In this document: positions 1 through 9,704 of the stretch, in pieces
How positions within the stretch are numbered: the stretch's first letter is position 1
Layout: every line of letters starts with the position of its first letter
Source of the DNA: Isoetes taiwanensis
Lineage: Eukaryota > Streptophyta > Lycopodiopsida > Isoetales > Isoetaceae
DNA: 64,000 nt
Assembly: GCA_021234155.1 (NCBI GenBank)
Contig: JAJEKV010000030.1
Coordinates: 16,172,003-16,236,002, forward strand
Direction: 5' to 3'
Notes under the pieces: model-generated
Database searches by the model: none
The model's input: only the letters and a program-made list of their open reading frames with translations
What the model was told of the DNA's origin: nothing
Translations under genes and position numbers: made by a program

Positions 1-360
1 GTCATCCTTGGCTATCCCTGGCAACCTAACGTACGTCGTGCGGGTAGCCCTATAAGTGACACGCATAGGCAGGGAACTAGGGTAGCAAGAATAGTCGACT
101 TAGCAACCTGCACAGCGGGGAGCCCCATAGAGGCGACCCATAGAGGCATGGAGCTGAAGAACAAAGAATGGTGACCGGTTAAACAGGGAAAAAAAAAGTG
201 ATATGATGCATTCCCCAACTATCATATTGTTAGGGTAAGTTGTTTGCTCCGGTTTTCCTATGTTTGCTTCAGTGCACCGCTCTCGGTGTTGGCGCTTGCA
301 GCATCCACTGGGCAAACAAGGAAACTTGTCCCAAACACCTTACCCGTATATGTCATTAGC
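1..360. repeat. Dispersed repeat; diverged inverted copy at 18,950-19,660
   Basis: Read on the opposite strand, 18,958-19,100 matches 215-355 closely. Shared landmarks are 'actatcatattgttaggg', 'aagttgtttgctcc' and 'gcatccactgggcaaacaa'. The first 130 bases match 19,490-19,660 more loosely ('cctgcacagcggggag' against 'cttgcacaacagggag'). The 19-kb copy has extra sequence between these two blocks. No credible gene is present. The repeat class is unknown. Confidence 0.65.
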
Positions 361-507
361 TTCCGTGTTTTCATTATGAGATGGAAAATAGCTAGCCCGC
401 CTACATAAATGTGGCGGTTCACTTGACAATCTGATCACCTTACATTCACGTTTCAAGAAACCCCGAGGCTTATATTCCAAGGTGGAAGCAGTGCCATCCC
501 AACGTCC

Positions 508-838
508 ATGACGTTATGTGGAACAACAATGGCGATTCACCTTTCACGAATGGGGGCCACCGGCAGCAGGGGGGGCGGGTAGGCGCTGATTGATAGGCCG
601 CCGGCGGGCCAGCTCCCATTCCAGAGCAGGAATCTGCGAATTGTTGCTGCTCCACGACGTCAAGGTAAGCAGGGGAAGGAGTTTTCATGTAGATGAGCTT
701 CCGGCAGATTGACTGTCTCAGGTTCGTCAAGAATGCTCTACCTATTTGCCATTCTTGATTAGTATGATCGCCACATGGCGACATCCCATTGGACACCAAA
801 CAAGAATGAAGGCTAACTTACCTTGACGTTATGTGGAA
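508..838. mobile_element. Small foldback (MITE-like) element with TTGACGT termini
   Basis: The end 'ccttgacgttatgtgg' (823-836) is the near reverse complement of 'ccacgacgtcaagg' (652-665), and a further 'tgacgttatgtggaa' lies near 510-525, also inverted relative to 652. The right-hand 100 bases (ccattcttg ... caagaatg ... ccttgacg) match the right end of the element at 13,332-13,815, so the two form one family. No ORF is coherent. A target-site duplication was not resolved. Confidence 0.55.
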
Positions 839-869
839 TGGCAAAAGGGAGCCGATTAACCATCATCCA

Positions 870-1150
870 ATTAAATTGGGATTATGTCAACTCCAAAATC
901 ACGCCAACCTGCTATTGTCTTCTAGGGGGTTTTTGTTTTTTTTAATCTTTTTTTTTGGACTTCAAAAATAACATAAGGTTGCGATTCACGTGTGACTTTT
1001 CATATGCGAATTGAAATATGCAGAAATGAAGAGCAAGTTGCTAACATAGATGAGACAAATATTGCTTGCTCAATAGATGATAATATTAGGTTTGATAATA
1101 ACAAATTGCATTATTTTGCAGGCAATTCGGACTCGAAAATTATCGATACA
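870..1150. repeat. Dispersed repeat; other copy is split by a LINE at 51-53 kb
   Basis: The stretch from 'accatcatccaattaaat' through 'cacgccaacctgc' to 'gaaatatgcagaaa' has a relative in two pieces, at 50,950-51,053 and 53,020-53,110, on either side of a LINE insertion. This copy is uninterrupted and serves as the empty site. The 68-codon ORF at 992-1198 is AT-rich and has no recognisable feature. Confidence 0.6.
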
Positions 1151-1289
1151 TGGCACAAATATCATACAAAAATATCATATATTCCAATAAAACATTAAGG
1201 GATCAATCCATGTTTTCCCACGTATTTAACAAGGTGTGGTTCCATGTCACCGTTCTATCGGTTCTCGGGTACGAATCTAACACTTCACC

Positions 1290-1806
1290 CACCGGGTCAT
1301 CCCCATAGCCAAATTATGCATAATAGACACAAACTTCACGAGAAAATCATCGTCCCAAAGTTTTTGGATCGTAAGATGGTGGATTCAGGGAACGTGTTTG
1401 ATTGTAGAAGCATTTGAGAGCATCATCATCCACTATGATTATATCATCCTTATTCTCGATACCAAGTTCGTCCATCATGTTACTCAAGTGTTTGATGAAG
1501 ACTGTTGGATCCTTGGGATTAGTGAACTTCACACATTTGTTCTGATCCCAAAGGGTCAACCAATTTCTACGCATTTCCCCCAGTGCCTCCAAAGTATCCT
1601 TGATGTTCCTTAGTTCCATGGATGACCAAATACCAACTCGAAATAACCTGAATGCCTCGTCTAGCATCTCCTTCAAGTGCGGCCGCGGATAGATCCACTT
1701 GGTGTTTGATTCTACTGGTGTCTGATGAAACTGTTCTCTAGCCACTTTATTTTTCGGAAAAGTCTTGCAAAGGACTCCGTTTAGGTCGAACACCACAACC
1801 TTCTTA
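1290..1806 (-). pseudogene. FCP1/NIF-type (HAD) phosphatase domain remnant
   Basis: The minus strand has a likely splice acceptor (tttctaag) at about 1,805, followed by a 149-codon open frame with a NIF/FCP1 fold. The motif I region is VVFDLNGVLC, then WIYPRPHLKEMLDEAF, VGIWSSM (motif II region) and DIIIVDDDALKCF (motif III/IV region). SCP/FCP phosphatases normally have DxDGT; here the second Asp is Asn (DLNG), as in a plant subgroup whose catalytic activity is doubtful. The frame breaks near 1,345: the expected continuation DDDFLVKFVSIMHNLA lies one base out of frame, and a second shift follows. It is probably the 3' exon of the decayed gene that extends to about 6 kb. The domain call is solid; function in this copy is unlikely. 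Confidence 0.7.
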
Positions 1807-1874
1807 GAAACGCAATGGAAGCTGAAACATCAAACATGTATCCGGTCGGCCAAGATCACGATAACACAAACAAT

Positions 1875-2020
1875 ACAAACGCGCCAAGCGTGATTTGAAA
1901 TAGTCATAACCAAATCGCGCTCGGCGTGATTTAGTTTGACAACGAAAAATAATCAAAGCACGCTTGGCGCGATTTAATTCAAAGGTAATACAAATTAAAT
2001 CACGCGTGGCGCTATTTCGT
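1875..2020. repeat. Cluster of four degenerate 13-bp palindromes
   Basis: Four copies of the CACGC-NN-GCGTG family occur near 1,879 (acgcgccaagcgtgattt), 1,913 (cgcgctcggcgtgattt), 1,959 (gcacgcttggcgcgattt) and 2,001 (cacgcgtggcgctattt). Each is followed by an 'attt' tail. They fill the gap between the phosphatase-like exon and the next coding segment on the minus strand. Confidence 0.75.
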
Positions 2021-2121
2021 GGGCAAGGCCATACCTATCATCTTCAGTTTCGCTGCCGTCATCGGCGTCATTCTCCCCTCCGCCACCCTTAATCTTCGTC
2101 TTCTTCTGACTGTTAGAATTG

Positions 2122-2750
2122 TTATTTTCTATTAGTTCCGCTGCGTCCTTCAACCGACATTATTTTACTATTGATTTGGCAAACCTGTGAATCACTAGAG
2201 CCGCCGTTGCCTTCATTTTCGGTTTCCCTGTCAATTATTTCATTGTTAACCTGTGAATCTACTCTATTGTTGCTTGCATCACCCGCAATGTGGGCAAGGA
2301 TATTCCCTAAGTTCGCCGCCATCACAGTACTTTGAGCAACCAGTTTAGCAGCTATTTGTTCATTACTGCTTTCCTTATCAGGCTGCAGATTACTAGTTCC
2401 CTCTCCAGGAGCAACGTCCACTTTCGAATTGGACAAGTCTACGAGACTTTTGATTGCTGATGATTTCAGGTTGCCATAAGGGCCTTTAGGAGACTTGGCA
2501 AGCACATGCATGAGGAATGGTTCAAGAAAGTCTTTGGCCTGCTCATCACTCACAAAGCAGTGACATCTTCTTGCACCCATAAGAGCCTCTCGGGCAATAT
2601 AACCTCCAACATGAAGCTCCAAGCAGGTTGTATCAATTGGAGCAAATGCCTCGACGAGGTAAGCAGCCATAGGCGGAAATCCATTTTATTTAAGGGGCCC
2701 TTCTCCTTAGTTTGTAGCTCGTACTTGATTTCCCCACTTAGGAGGGGGTC
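2122..2750 (-). pseudogene. Methyltransferase-like segment of a decayed minus-strand gene
   Basis: The open frame of 182 codons starts MAAYLVEAFAPIDTTCLEL and continues HVGGYIAREALMGARRCHCF and SDEQAKDFLEPFL. The order 'CLEL-GG-A-EA---GRRC--F--DEQ' resembles the SAM-binding and motif I/II end of amino-methyltransferase-type DNA methylases (the GR-HC-alE-D pattern). Upstream, in the same frame, is KYELQTKEKGPLK and one stop codon. The C-terminal 90 residues are low-complexity and polar. The likeness is judged by eye and the catalytic DPPY/DPPW motif is not visible in the window. Treat the name as a hypothesis. Confidence 0.3.
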
Positions 2751-2879
2751 CGATCCTCATCCTCTTCGACTCATCCCATTACGACCCGATCCTGATCCGT
2801 ATGAAAGAATATAGTTCTTAAGTCCGGATCATCTAGAAGAAAACATTCCCATATGCTTTGCTATTGTCACCCTTGGCCT

Positions 2880-4065
2880 TAGCAATATCATATTCCTCGT
2901 CGACAAACATGGATATCATAATAAAGATCACATGTGCCATCTTCCGTTCGTTCGCAGACTCATTATCCTTAACATCATATATTAGGCATCCCTCCCTAAT
3001 AACTTTGAGGCACTCCGGATCATGAGCGCAGATAGTGCATGCAGATGTGACTCACCAAGGACAAACGATGATAATAGTGAAGGACCTCTCGGTTGTCAAT
3101 CCTATATTTGGTAAAGAAGCTACTTGTAGTCCTTCCTCGGTTCATGCCCATATCTCCTCTCCCACCCTGGCTGTCCAACACAAAGAGTGATATATTTTTA
3201 AGGCCGAAGTTGAATCGGCAAGAGACCTTTGTACCCAATGGAGAGGTGAATCTTTTGGGCGTTGTCGTCTTCTCGATAATCTTCTTCACAATTTTCTTCT
3301 CAACTCGGCCAATTACCTTAGGGGTAGAGTCTCCTTATGTTTTGTATTTTTAGCCTTCCAATTCTTTAGGAAGTCCTTTGACCGAATACAAACTTCTTGA
3401 TGTCATCATTCTTGACCTTGTATTTGTCCAAAGAATCCAATTTCAGATAATGCCACATCCCCCGATAGCCTTTGTAACTTCGGCTCCTACGGTGACTTCA
3501 TTGTATCGCGTACATCCTTTACATGATTTGCAAAGACTCAACGAAGGACATCCTATCCTTGGTGAAAGCACCCTTCTTGTATAAGACTTCCTTCTTTAAG
3601 CTAACCGGGTCTAAAATCCAAATGGTCTCAGCGTCGTCTAGCCCCCGAAGTCTTTCTCATCTCTGTCACATTCAAGTCAAAGATGCTTATATCAACGGGA
3701 GGCACCCTACCCATAGTATCCGGCAGCTTCCCTTGTGCATAAGCGCCCTGAATTCATTCCACTTGAGCCATCGCCTCCTTACAAAACACAATCTTATCGA
3801 AGTCTGTTGGTCCCGACTTTGGATGAGCTTTTCGGAAGGATCTCGCAATGTCATCACCACCTTTTTCTTTGATTTTCTTGCGGTCTTCTTCTTCTCTGTA
3901 TAATTGTTCCATGACGAGTCCGCTCCAGCAGCTTGAATGCCTCAGACTTTGACCCGCCCTGTCTGGTGGGCAATGGGCAGCCATATTCCACCCACTGTTG
4001 ACGGGCGTGGCGCAGTTGTTCAACGTATGGACTGCAATAGTACAGACATTGAATCAGTATCATAG
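2880..4065 (-). pseudogene. Decayed coding segments, unknown protein (middle part)
   Basis: Successive minus-strand frames give peptides that look like coding sequence but need frame changes to join. They include EQLRHARQQWVEYGCPLPTR, SKSEAFKLLERTRHGTI, then DDIARSFRKAHPKSG and FCKEAMAQVEWNEFRAL, then WILDPVSLKKEVLYKKG and DRMSFVESLQ, then SRFNFGLK-like sequence and SSFFTKYRIDNREVLHYYHR, ending with a DPECLKVIREGCLIYDVKDN stretch. Frame changes occur about every 100-250 bases, too often to be introns alone. I do not recognise the family. It lies between the segment at 4,359-5,500 and the methyltransferase-like segment, on the same strand, so one ancestral gene is likely. Confidence 0.4.
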
Positions 4066-4071
4066 AATAGA

Positions 4072-4340
4072 AACACGCCGGGCGCGATTTGAATAGAATT
4101 GATGAAGAGAAAAATCACGCCTGGCGTGAAATGAATAAAGTTACTAATGCAATTCACGCCAGGCGTGCTTTCAAATCAAACCAATTCACGCCAGGCGTGT
4201 TTTCAAATCAATCGAATTCACGCCAGGCGTGTTTTCAAATCAATTGGTTGACTTGAAAACACGCCTGGCGTGAATTCGATTGATTTCAAACGCTTTGGCG
4301 TGAATTGGTTTGATTTGAAAGCACGCGGGCGTGAATACAA
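4072..4340. repeat. Array of CACGCCAGGCGTG palindromes forming a long hairpin
   Basis: Eight copies of the 13-bp palindrome family occur in 270 bases, separated by 'tttcaaatcaa' or its complement. The left arm, about 4,151-4,243, has three units of 'aattcacgccaggcgtg'. The right arm, about 4,250-4,337, is its near reverse complement, also with three units. The two arms meet around 4,246, so the whole block can fold into one stem. It sits directly 3' of a plausible splice donor (aag|gtaatc, minus strand, near 4,360), inside a presumed intron of the decayed gene. Confidence 0.85.
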
Positions 4341-4358
4341 TTTATGAAACCGGGTTGA

Positions 4359-5500
4359 TTACCTTTTGTATAGAAATGTCTTCCCCATTTCATTCAAAGT
4401 TGCACTAATCTCACCCAAATCTGCGGTGAAGTATTGGCATCCAAGATCGACACCTCCTATATGCATAGTGATTGTAGAACACTTTTTGGCTGTTTGTTCT
4501 TTTGCTGATGATGGCCTTTTGTGCCTCAACGGAATCTTTGCCGTCGATGATGACATATTTAATATCATCACTTGATAATAGCTCACGGACGTTCGTCCCA
4601 CACGTTGAGCTTGTTTGAGATCATATCCCAAGGTAGCACATCCACGGCATAGGCATTTGACCTGGATTACTAATCATGCTCTCGAACAATCTCCATGGCA
4701 TGTCTTTGGATCATATCTCCTCGCTAACATAAATGGAGCTTGGTGAACGGATGAGGGACTTCACATGGATCTTAAAAGTTTCCTTAAGACCCAATGGATA
4801 ATGGTCGGGCCAGACTTATTGACTTGTTCATGGCCTCTAGTGCGCCACTCTGTCTGTTCATTCTCAAAAGCGAAGCCTCCATGCCTTCGACAACTGCGGG
4901 TTGAACATTCTTCCCTAGATCTAGGACCCTTTTAGAAGCTTTCAAGTTGGCTAATTCCCTAGCTTGCCGCAAATAGTGACTTGGTGTCGGTTTAGTGAAC
5001 ATGCCTCACGCATATTTGTAACCCCTTGGCAAATAGATATTGGCGTAATCGCTACATTGGTTGGCCAACCATACTTAAAAACATGTCTCACCGGATTCAC
5101 ATCGTCTTCATGAACGCATCCTTGTATGCGTGAGCTCTACAATTGAGTAAGTCCGAGCGGATCTTTCTTCGCTTACGTGTAATCTCCAAGAGCAATTTGC
5201 GGTGGGTGTCATCCTCTTCCTCACAAGAGATTAGGATCCCTTGTTTTGGCCATCTTGTTCTTCCTTTTTCCTCGAGAAGAGAGTTAAGTCGAGCTTGCCA
5301 TTTGTCTTGGCAAGGTCAACGTACCACTCGGCACCCTCGCCCATTTCCTCTTCGTATGGCGTGGGGGTCGGTGGTTGCTATAAGAATCGGCCCTTCATCA
5401 TCTAAGGTGAGATCATATGGCTTGCATGCGTGAGGGGTCGCCCGCCCTTTGCTTTCTTGGCGCGGATTAGAACCCAATTAGTAGGGGTTTTCTTCCTCTT
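4359..5500 (-). pseudogene. Decayed coding segments, unknown protein (5' part)
   Basis: Minus-strand peptides include, 5' to 3', DLTLDDEGPILIATTDPHAI, EEEMGEGAEWYVDLAKTNGK, LISCEEEDDTHRKLLLEITR, NPVRHVFKYGWPTNVAI, YLRQARELANLKASKRVLDL, GALEAMNKSISLARP, VKCLCRGCATLGYDLKQAQR and TMHIGGVDLGCQYFTADLGE. The last ends LYKR at a plausible splice donor. At least four frame changes are needed to connect them. The composition and length are those of a real ancestral protein, but no known domain is evident to me. It probably continues into the downstream methyltransferase-like and phosphatase-like segments. Confidence 0.4.
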
Positions 5501-5589
5501 GAGCAATCGCAAATGAAGATGAGCACTTTTAAAGTACTTTTCGAAACAAGAGATCACGGCGTGCATTTTAAACCTAAATTAGTACAAAT

Positions 5590-5602
5590 CACGCTTGGCG
5601 TG
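5590..5602. repeat. Single 13-bp palindrome, cacgcttggcgtg
   Basis: An isolated member of the same palindrome family lies between two minus-strand coding remnants. The surrounding 5,500-5,940 is otherwise AT-rich and without a supported gene. Confidence 0.7.
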
Positions 5603-5952
5603 TTGGTATCTCCTATTATTGACCATGCTATGCGTTAATTTGAAACTAAATTATTTTGCATCCACATTTTAAGCTACATACCCTTCATGAATCCATATTT
5701 CACACTATTTAACCTCATTGAACATTGCTATCTCCAAGCATCTAACACCGCTATATTCTATATATAAAAAGCGAGCAAAATTATGTTCTCTGAAGCGGAC
5801 AATCGAGCATTAAGCGATGTTAATACTTAAAATTCATGCAAAGCATAATAACTCAAACTCATGCAAAGCATATTATTCGAAGGCAAGGAAATATCTCAAA
5901 TTCATGCAAGCATAATACTCTCCACAGTGTGTGTATACGTGGCAAATTAAAT

Positions 5953-6140
5953 ACCTTGAATAGGGTTACGTGTATTACGTGTATTCCGATCAACGTCCTC
6001 ACGAAACTTGAGAAGAGCGGGTTTAGAGATTCCTCTTCCACCGCTTCCCTGCGCCACGCACTTTCGACCTCGATTAAGCTTTAGAAGACATCTCTCGAGT
6101 CGCCTAGTAACAGTCGGGAAGGTACCATTTCGGATCTGGC
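5953..6140 (-). pseudogene. Possible 5' exon of the decayed minus-strand gene
   Basis: The minus-strand frame reads TVTRRLERCLLKLNRGRK, CVAQGSGGRGISKPALLKFR, EDVDRNTRNTRNPIQ and then meets a plausible splice donor (caag|gtattt) near 5,955. It is basic and has no domain I recognise. It could be the amino-terminal exon of the gene that continues to 1.3 kb; only the strand, spacing and donor support this. Confidence 0.25.
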
Positions 6141-6299
6141 CTTTCGAGCCGCTTTCGAAGAAATAGCTTTTTTCTAATGCGAGAAATAGAGAAATTTGAA
6201 TTTCAAGAAAACACAAAATGCGGTTTGAAATATTCTTGACACATACAAATAATAATGACGAAGACCCGTCCATGCCGACTTCTTTCATTAAGTTTTTAA

Positions 6300-6895
6300 A
6301 ATCCCGCCAAATTTATCCCCGCCTAAGCGTAGTTAACCTAATCTTTCTTCTAATTCAATTTTCCCGACCGGCGGAGTTTCCATAAGCTTTGACTTCTCAA
6401 ATCAACCGAGGAGACTCAAATCAGCTTCTCAAGAATGGCTCTGAGAATTCTGGGTACTCATCTCATTCCAATAGCTTGAACATTAATTTCCAATAGTAGG
6501 TGTCGAATAGCAATTTTTCGATTAATGTCGAAGATGAATGTTTCATGTTAACTACAAATCGAGAAAAGGAAAGTAGGATTATGCAAGATCGACTCCATCG
6601 ATCCGATCAGAAGCTCATCATGGAATTCCGCTTCGGGGATAAGTATGTCCGAGTTAAATTGATTCTTCTTGCGCTATGGATGAAGCTTTACCTCAGACAC
6701 CCGGTGGGGGATACGGTTGGAGAAAGTGTTGGAACATTTGTTGCATGGCCAAGAAACCGCTTAAAAAGGTATGTAACATGTATTACATTGTAGAAATATA
6801 GAAGTAGACAAAATTTGTTGTATTCATTGGAAAAAGATTACAATTGTATATAATCTGGATAAACCGGATAAACCGGACAAAATCCCGGACCTCTT
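6300..6895. other. No supported gene
   Basis: This stretch is AT-rich. The 97-codon plus-strand ORF at 6,500-6,793 has no recognisable motif, no supported splice context and no relative elsewhere in the window. Confidence 0.5.
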
Positions 6896-6898
6896 GTT

Positions 6899-7396
6899 TC
6901 AAGCCCAGTCTTGACCGAGTAGCCGGGCTATCGACATCTCCCATTTCCATTGCGGGGGCATAGTGAATTCTTCTGGTAAAACCCCAGCAAAAACACCAGG
7001 CTCTAGCTCCACCACCCCCGCCTGCTCCACCTCCACCTCCTGCTCCTCCTCCTGCTCCACCTCCTGCTCCATTGGTTGAACCTCCAATGCATCGTATAGC
7101 GCTGCGCTGGTAGTGGTTCCATTGGTTGAGCCATCTCCATTGCATCGATTATACACTTTGTGGTAGTGGTTCGTGTTGGGGCATCCCAGGGCATAGAGGC
7201 TAACCACTAAGAAACGCAGCTCCTCATTTTGAATCTCGAGCTGACGGATGCGAGATTCACTCTCGATCAATGCATGTACTGCATTCTCGAAGTGATTAGA
7301 TAAGAGGGCGAGCCTCCGTGCGATTGCAAGGGCCCCAGAGCCCAGATCTATCATTGCCACTGGCGCTCTGGCCGCCATCATCATTACTTGATCCAA
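6899..7396 (-). CDS. Hypothetical coiled-coil / acidic protein
   Basis: This is an open frame of 165 codons. The first third has a heptad-like helical stretch (ALIESESRIRQLEIQNEELR) typical of a coiled coil. The middle is a Glu/Gln/Val-rich run encoded by a (CTC/CAC)-type trinucleotide repeat at about 7,010-7,075. The end is PPQWKWEMSIARLLGQDW. No family is recognised. Part of its length is due to the simple repeat, so it may be non-functional. Palindromes of the 13-bp family lie just upstream on this strand (7,597-7,896), as in the 1.3-5.6 kb remnant. Confidence 0.3.
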   Translation of the reverse strand: MDQVMMMAARAPVAMIDLGSGALAIARRLALLSNHFENAVHALIESESRIRQLEIQNEELRFLVVSLYALGCPNTNHYHKVYNRCNGDGSTNGTTTSAALYDALEVQPMEQEVEQEEEQEVEVEQAGVVELEPGVFAGVLPEEFTMPPQWKWEMSIARLLGQDWA

Positions 7397-7596
7397 GTAC
7401 TCGGGGGTTGCAAGATCGGTGCTCGGCCCGAACCGGTGCTCTACTGCGGTTCAACCGATCGAGATTGGAGCCGAAACTCGAGCTGGGGCCGCGGTGATTG
7501 CTGGCCCAAATGTAATTCCAATCCATCTTCGTCACCAACCGGGTGATTAATGTAACCTGGCATCTATCAATAGGAAGTGAGCGGAGTATCAGTATT

Positions 7597-7896
7597 CACG
7601 CCTGGCGTGTTATATTTCTTTATTTATAAACTTAGAAACTAAGAGACACGCCCGGCGTGTTTAGCGTAAAAGTTGAAAGTAGGGATACAATTGTTTGCAC
7701 GCTCAGCGTGTAAACTGCTATATAGGAAAAACTATACATTTCGTGCATTGCATTCGGCCCGGCCGTGTAAATAATTGCCCGGCCTTTATCTATTTACTTA
7801 TCTATCATGCAGGTTTTTTTCTCCCTCCTCCTGAATAATGCACGAGCGTGTATTCATGTTGAAACTAAGGTTACCCTAAAAAACACGCTTAGCGTG
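7597..7896. repeat. Cluster of four 13-bp palindromes
   Basis: Copies are cacgcctggcgtg (7,597), cacgcccggcgtg (7,647), cacgctcagcgtg (7,698) and cacgcttagcgtg (7,884), with a weaker relative near 7,758. The two central bases vary but the palindromic shoulders CACGC/GCGTG are kept, which points to selection on the dyad or to spread of a family of units. Confidence 0.8.
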
Positions 7897-8462
7897 TTTC
7901 AAATATTATCTTTCAGATTTTTCTAATGCTTTCTACTACACTTATTCATAATAGAAACTTGCATGCAATAGCATGATTAATTCAGGAAGAGAAACTCAAG
8001 AATTTACTCGAAACAAAAAGAAGGGATGAAGTTTATAAAAACTATTACGGTTTTCATAAACATCATCTGCTTCCCTGCCTTGAGCAAATGCAAAAGCTTG
8101 TCTTCTTGGATTAAACTCGCCATTGAGATGCAACTTAAAACTAAATGAAAACTAACCTTGAGTTCTCGAGGGTGGAAGGATTCAAGAACGGAGGACTATG
8201 CTTGTGGTTTTAATTAGGGGCTTTTCGATTCGCAGACCTTAGTCCCTCTGCTTTTTGGTTTTAATTACGAGTCTCCGATTTCCCTTTCTGCTGCTCTGAG
8301 AACAAAAGGCTGAGTCTTTTAGTAAGTTAGGAATTGCGAAACCAAACATCTAACATTGATGAATATAAATCTGCTCACCAAGATTTTGGGGACTGACGGA
8401 TCCAAACCGTGAGCAGGTTTAAACCCAAAATCGTATGAAGGAAGGAAGAAAATGTAGGAACT

Positions 8463-8560
8463 TTGAGAGCGTAAAATGGATTTATATAGCCACAATTAGA
8501 AAAAAAGTTAGCGTGAATAATTGATTGCTTGAATTAACACGCTTTGGCGACGGTCTTCCT
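8463..8560 (-). promoter_or_regulatory. TATA-containing block, copy 1 (8.5 kb)
   Basis: The block 'ttgagagcgtaaaatggatttatatag ...' followed by 'tagcgtgaataattgattg' and 'aacacgctttggcg' is repeated at 9,707-9,800. On the minus strand it contains CTATATAAATCC (8,478-8,489), a good plant TATA box. No convincing ORF follows immediately at 8.0-8.4 kb. Promoter activity is inferred. Confidence 0.4.
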
Positions 8561-9290
8561 TGAGACATGACATGTATATGGTATATATGGAGAATATTGC
8601 ATTTCATGCAATAAATTCTCACGACATTTTATTCCATTTATTGCATTGAAAAAAAATAGAATTTAGAAATTTTATATAGGCTACATTAAAAATGATTTTA
8701 AAGGCAAAATTATGAAGGCTAAAAAAAATGACTTGTAAGGTTGGGGAATTGTTTTAGGTCGATAGGAAAATTTCCTATGGTTCTTGTGATGAATCGGAGA
8801 TTTCTCATGTGGTTGATTTATAGTGTTCGAGAGACTTTGTTGAGACAAAATTTGTGATACAAAATTCTAGAGACAAAATTTTAGAGAAAAATGACTTGGA
8901 GCCAAAATAATTGGAGAATCTGATTTGATTTTATCCAAAAAATTTATGTACGTAAAAAACTGTTTGAAGAAAAAGCATTTTGAAGACAAAGTTTATGAAG
9001 AAAACTGTTTGATTTCATTAAAACAGTTGTTGTATGTCTGGATGCCCGAAGGCTTGGAAGCAGATTGCCCGAAGGCTTTTCACACAATTCTAGAAAAAAA
9101 ATGCGGGGCGTGTCCAAAACTTCGTAAGAATGGAAACAAAAAATGGGGCCCGAGATGCGCATCACTCTTCTTCCCTTTTGCAACAAAGAAGAAAGAAAAG
9201 TGTTAGAAAAGAAAGAAAGGTGCAAAAACAAAAACAAAAAGAAATCACATGCAAACCTGGTTCATCTCTTAACCACTCCAAAAAGCGGGT
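8561..9290. other. AT-rich stretch, no supported gene
   Basis: This region includes A/T-rich sequence and short ORFs on both strands with no motif. It contains the local repeats 'gcccgaaggctt' at 9,043 and 9,068. Nothing supports a gene. Confidence 0.5.
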
Positions 9291-9299
9291 CAATTGTCC

Positions 9300-9480
9300 A
9301 CCTTCTTCGAATCCTCCTCCTCCTCCCTCCTCCTCCTCCTCCTTCTCCTCCTCCTCCTCCTCCTCCGAGATTTCATTTCTCTGTTTCAGGTCAAGCCAAC
9401 CCAGGCGAGCTGTCATGTGCTCTTGGGAGGACATCTCCTCCTCTTCCTCCAACTCCTCCTCTTCCTCCTCTTGAATCGGA
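9300..9480. repeat. Polypyrimidine (CCT)n microsatellite
   Basis: Two long runs of cct/ctc triplets (about 9,310-9,366 and 9,432-9,475) make a near pure pyrimidine strand. They create artefactual Ser/Pro/Leu-rich plus-strand ORFs and Glu-rich minus-strand ORFs. Such tracts can form triplex structures. Confidence 0.85.
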
Positions 9481-9499
9481 GGAATGGGAGGAGCTCAAC

Positions 9500-9672
9500 T
9501 CCTCCTCTTCCATAACGAAATCGAGAATCATCCTCCAGAATGGAATCGAGAGGAGAATTGGGAAAGAAAATCAATGAGGGGGGAATTGCGCTGAGTTCTT
9601 CAACCCGACGTCTCTTTGAGGAGACCTCGGGTTCTTCATGAAGGTCGAGCGCTGAGGTGAACGCTTCATGGC
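9500..9672 (-). CDS. Possible short exon downstream of TATA copy 2
   Basis: The minus-strand frame reads AFTSALDLHEEPEVSSKRRR and VEELSAIPPSLIFFPNSPLD, then SILEDDSRF, before entering the (GGA)n repeat. It lies about 50-60 bases downstream of the TATA box at 9,722-9,733. No ATG is in this frame; the nearest ATG is one frame off. It contains a KRRR basic patch and no known domain. It could be a real first exon with a base error, or chance. Confidence 0.2.
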
Positions 9673-9704
9673 GGGCAGAAAAAAAAATTGGGACAGAATG
9701 GAGG

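Noticed and set aside
1398-1613. 71-codon plus-strand ORF
   Set aside because: It is the shadow of the FCP1/NIF frame on the minus strand.
4072-4340. CRISPR-like array of regularly repeated palindromes
   Set aside because: Units invert in mid-array, spacers are the same sequence, and the setting is a plant nucleus. It is a hairpin of tandem units.
1290-6140. Insertion of a large DNA virus or bacterial DNA
   Set aside because: Splice-like junctions, plant-type base composition and surrounding plant repeats give no support for it, and no viral hallmark gene is seen.
9130-9577. Ser/Pro/Leu-rich and Glu-rich ORFs
   Set aside because: They are products of the (CCT)n tract in all frames, with no motif outside it.
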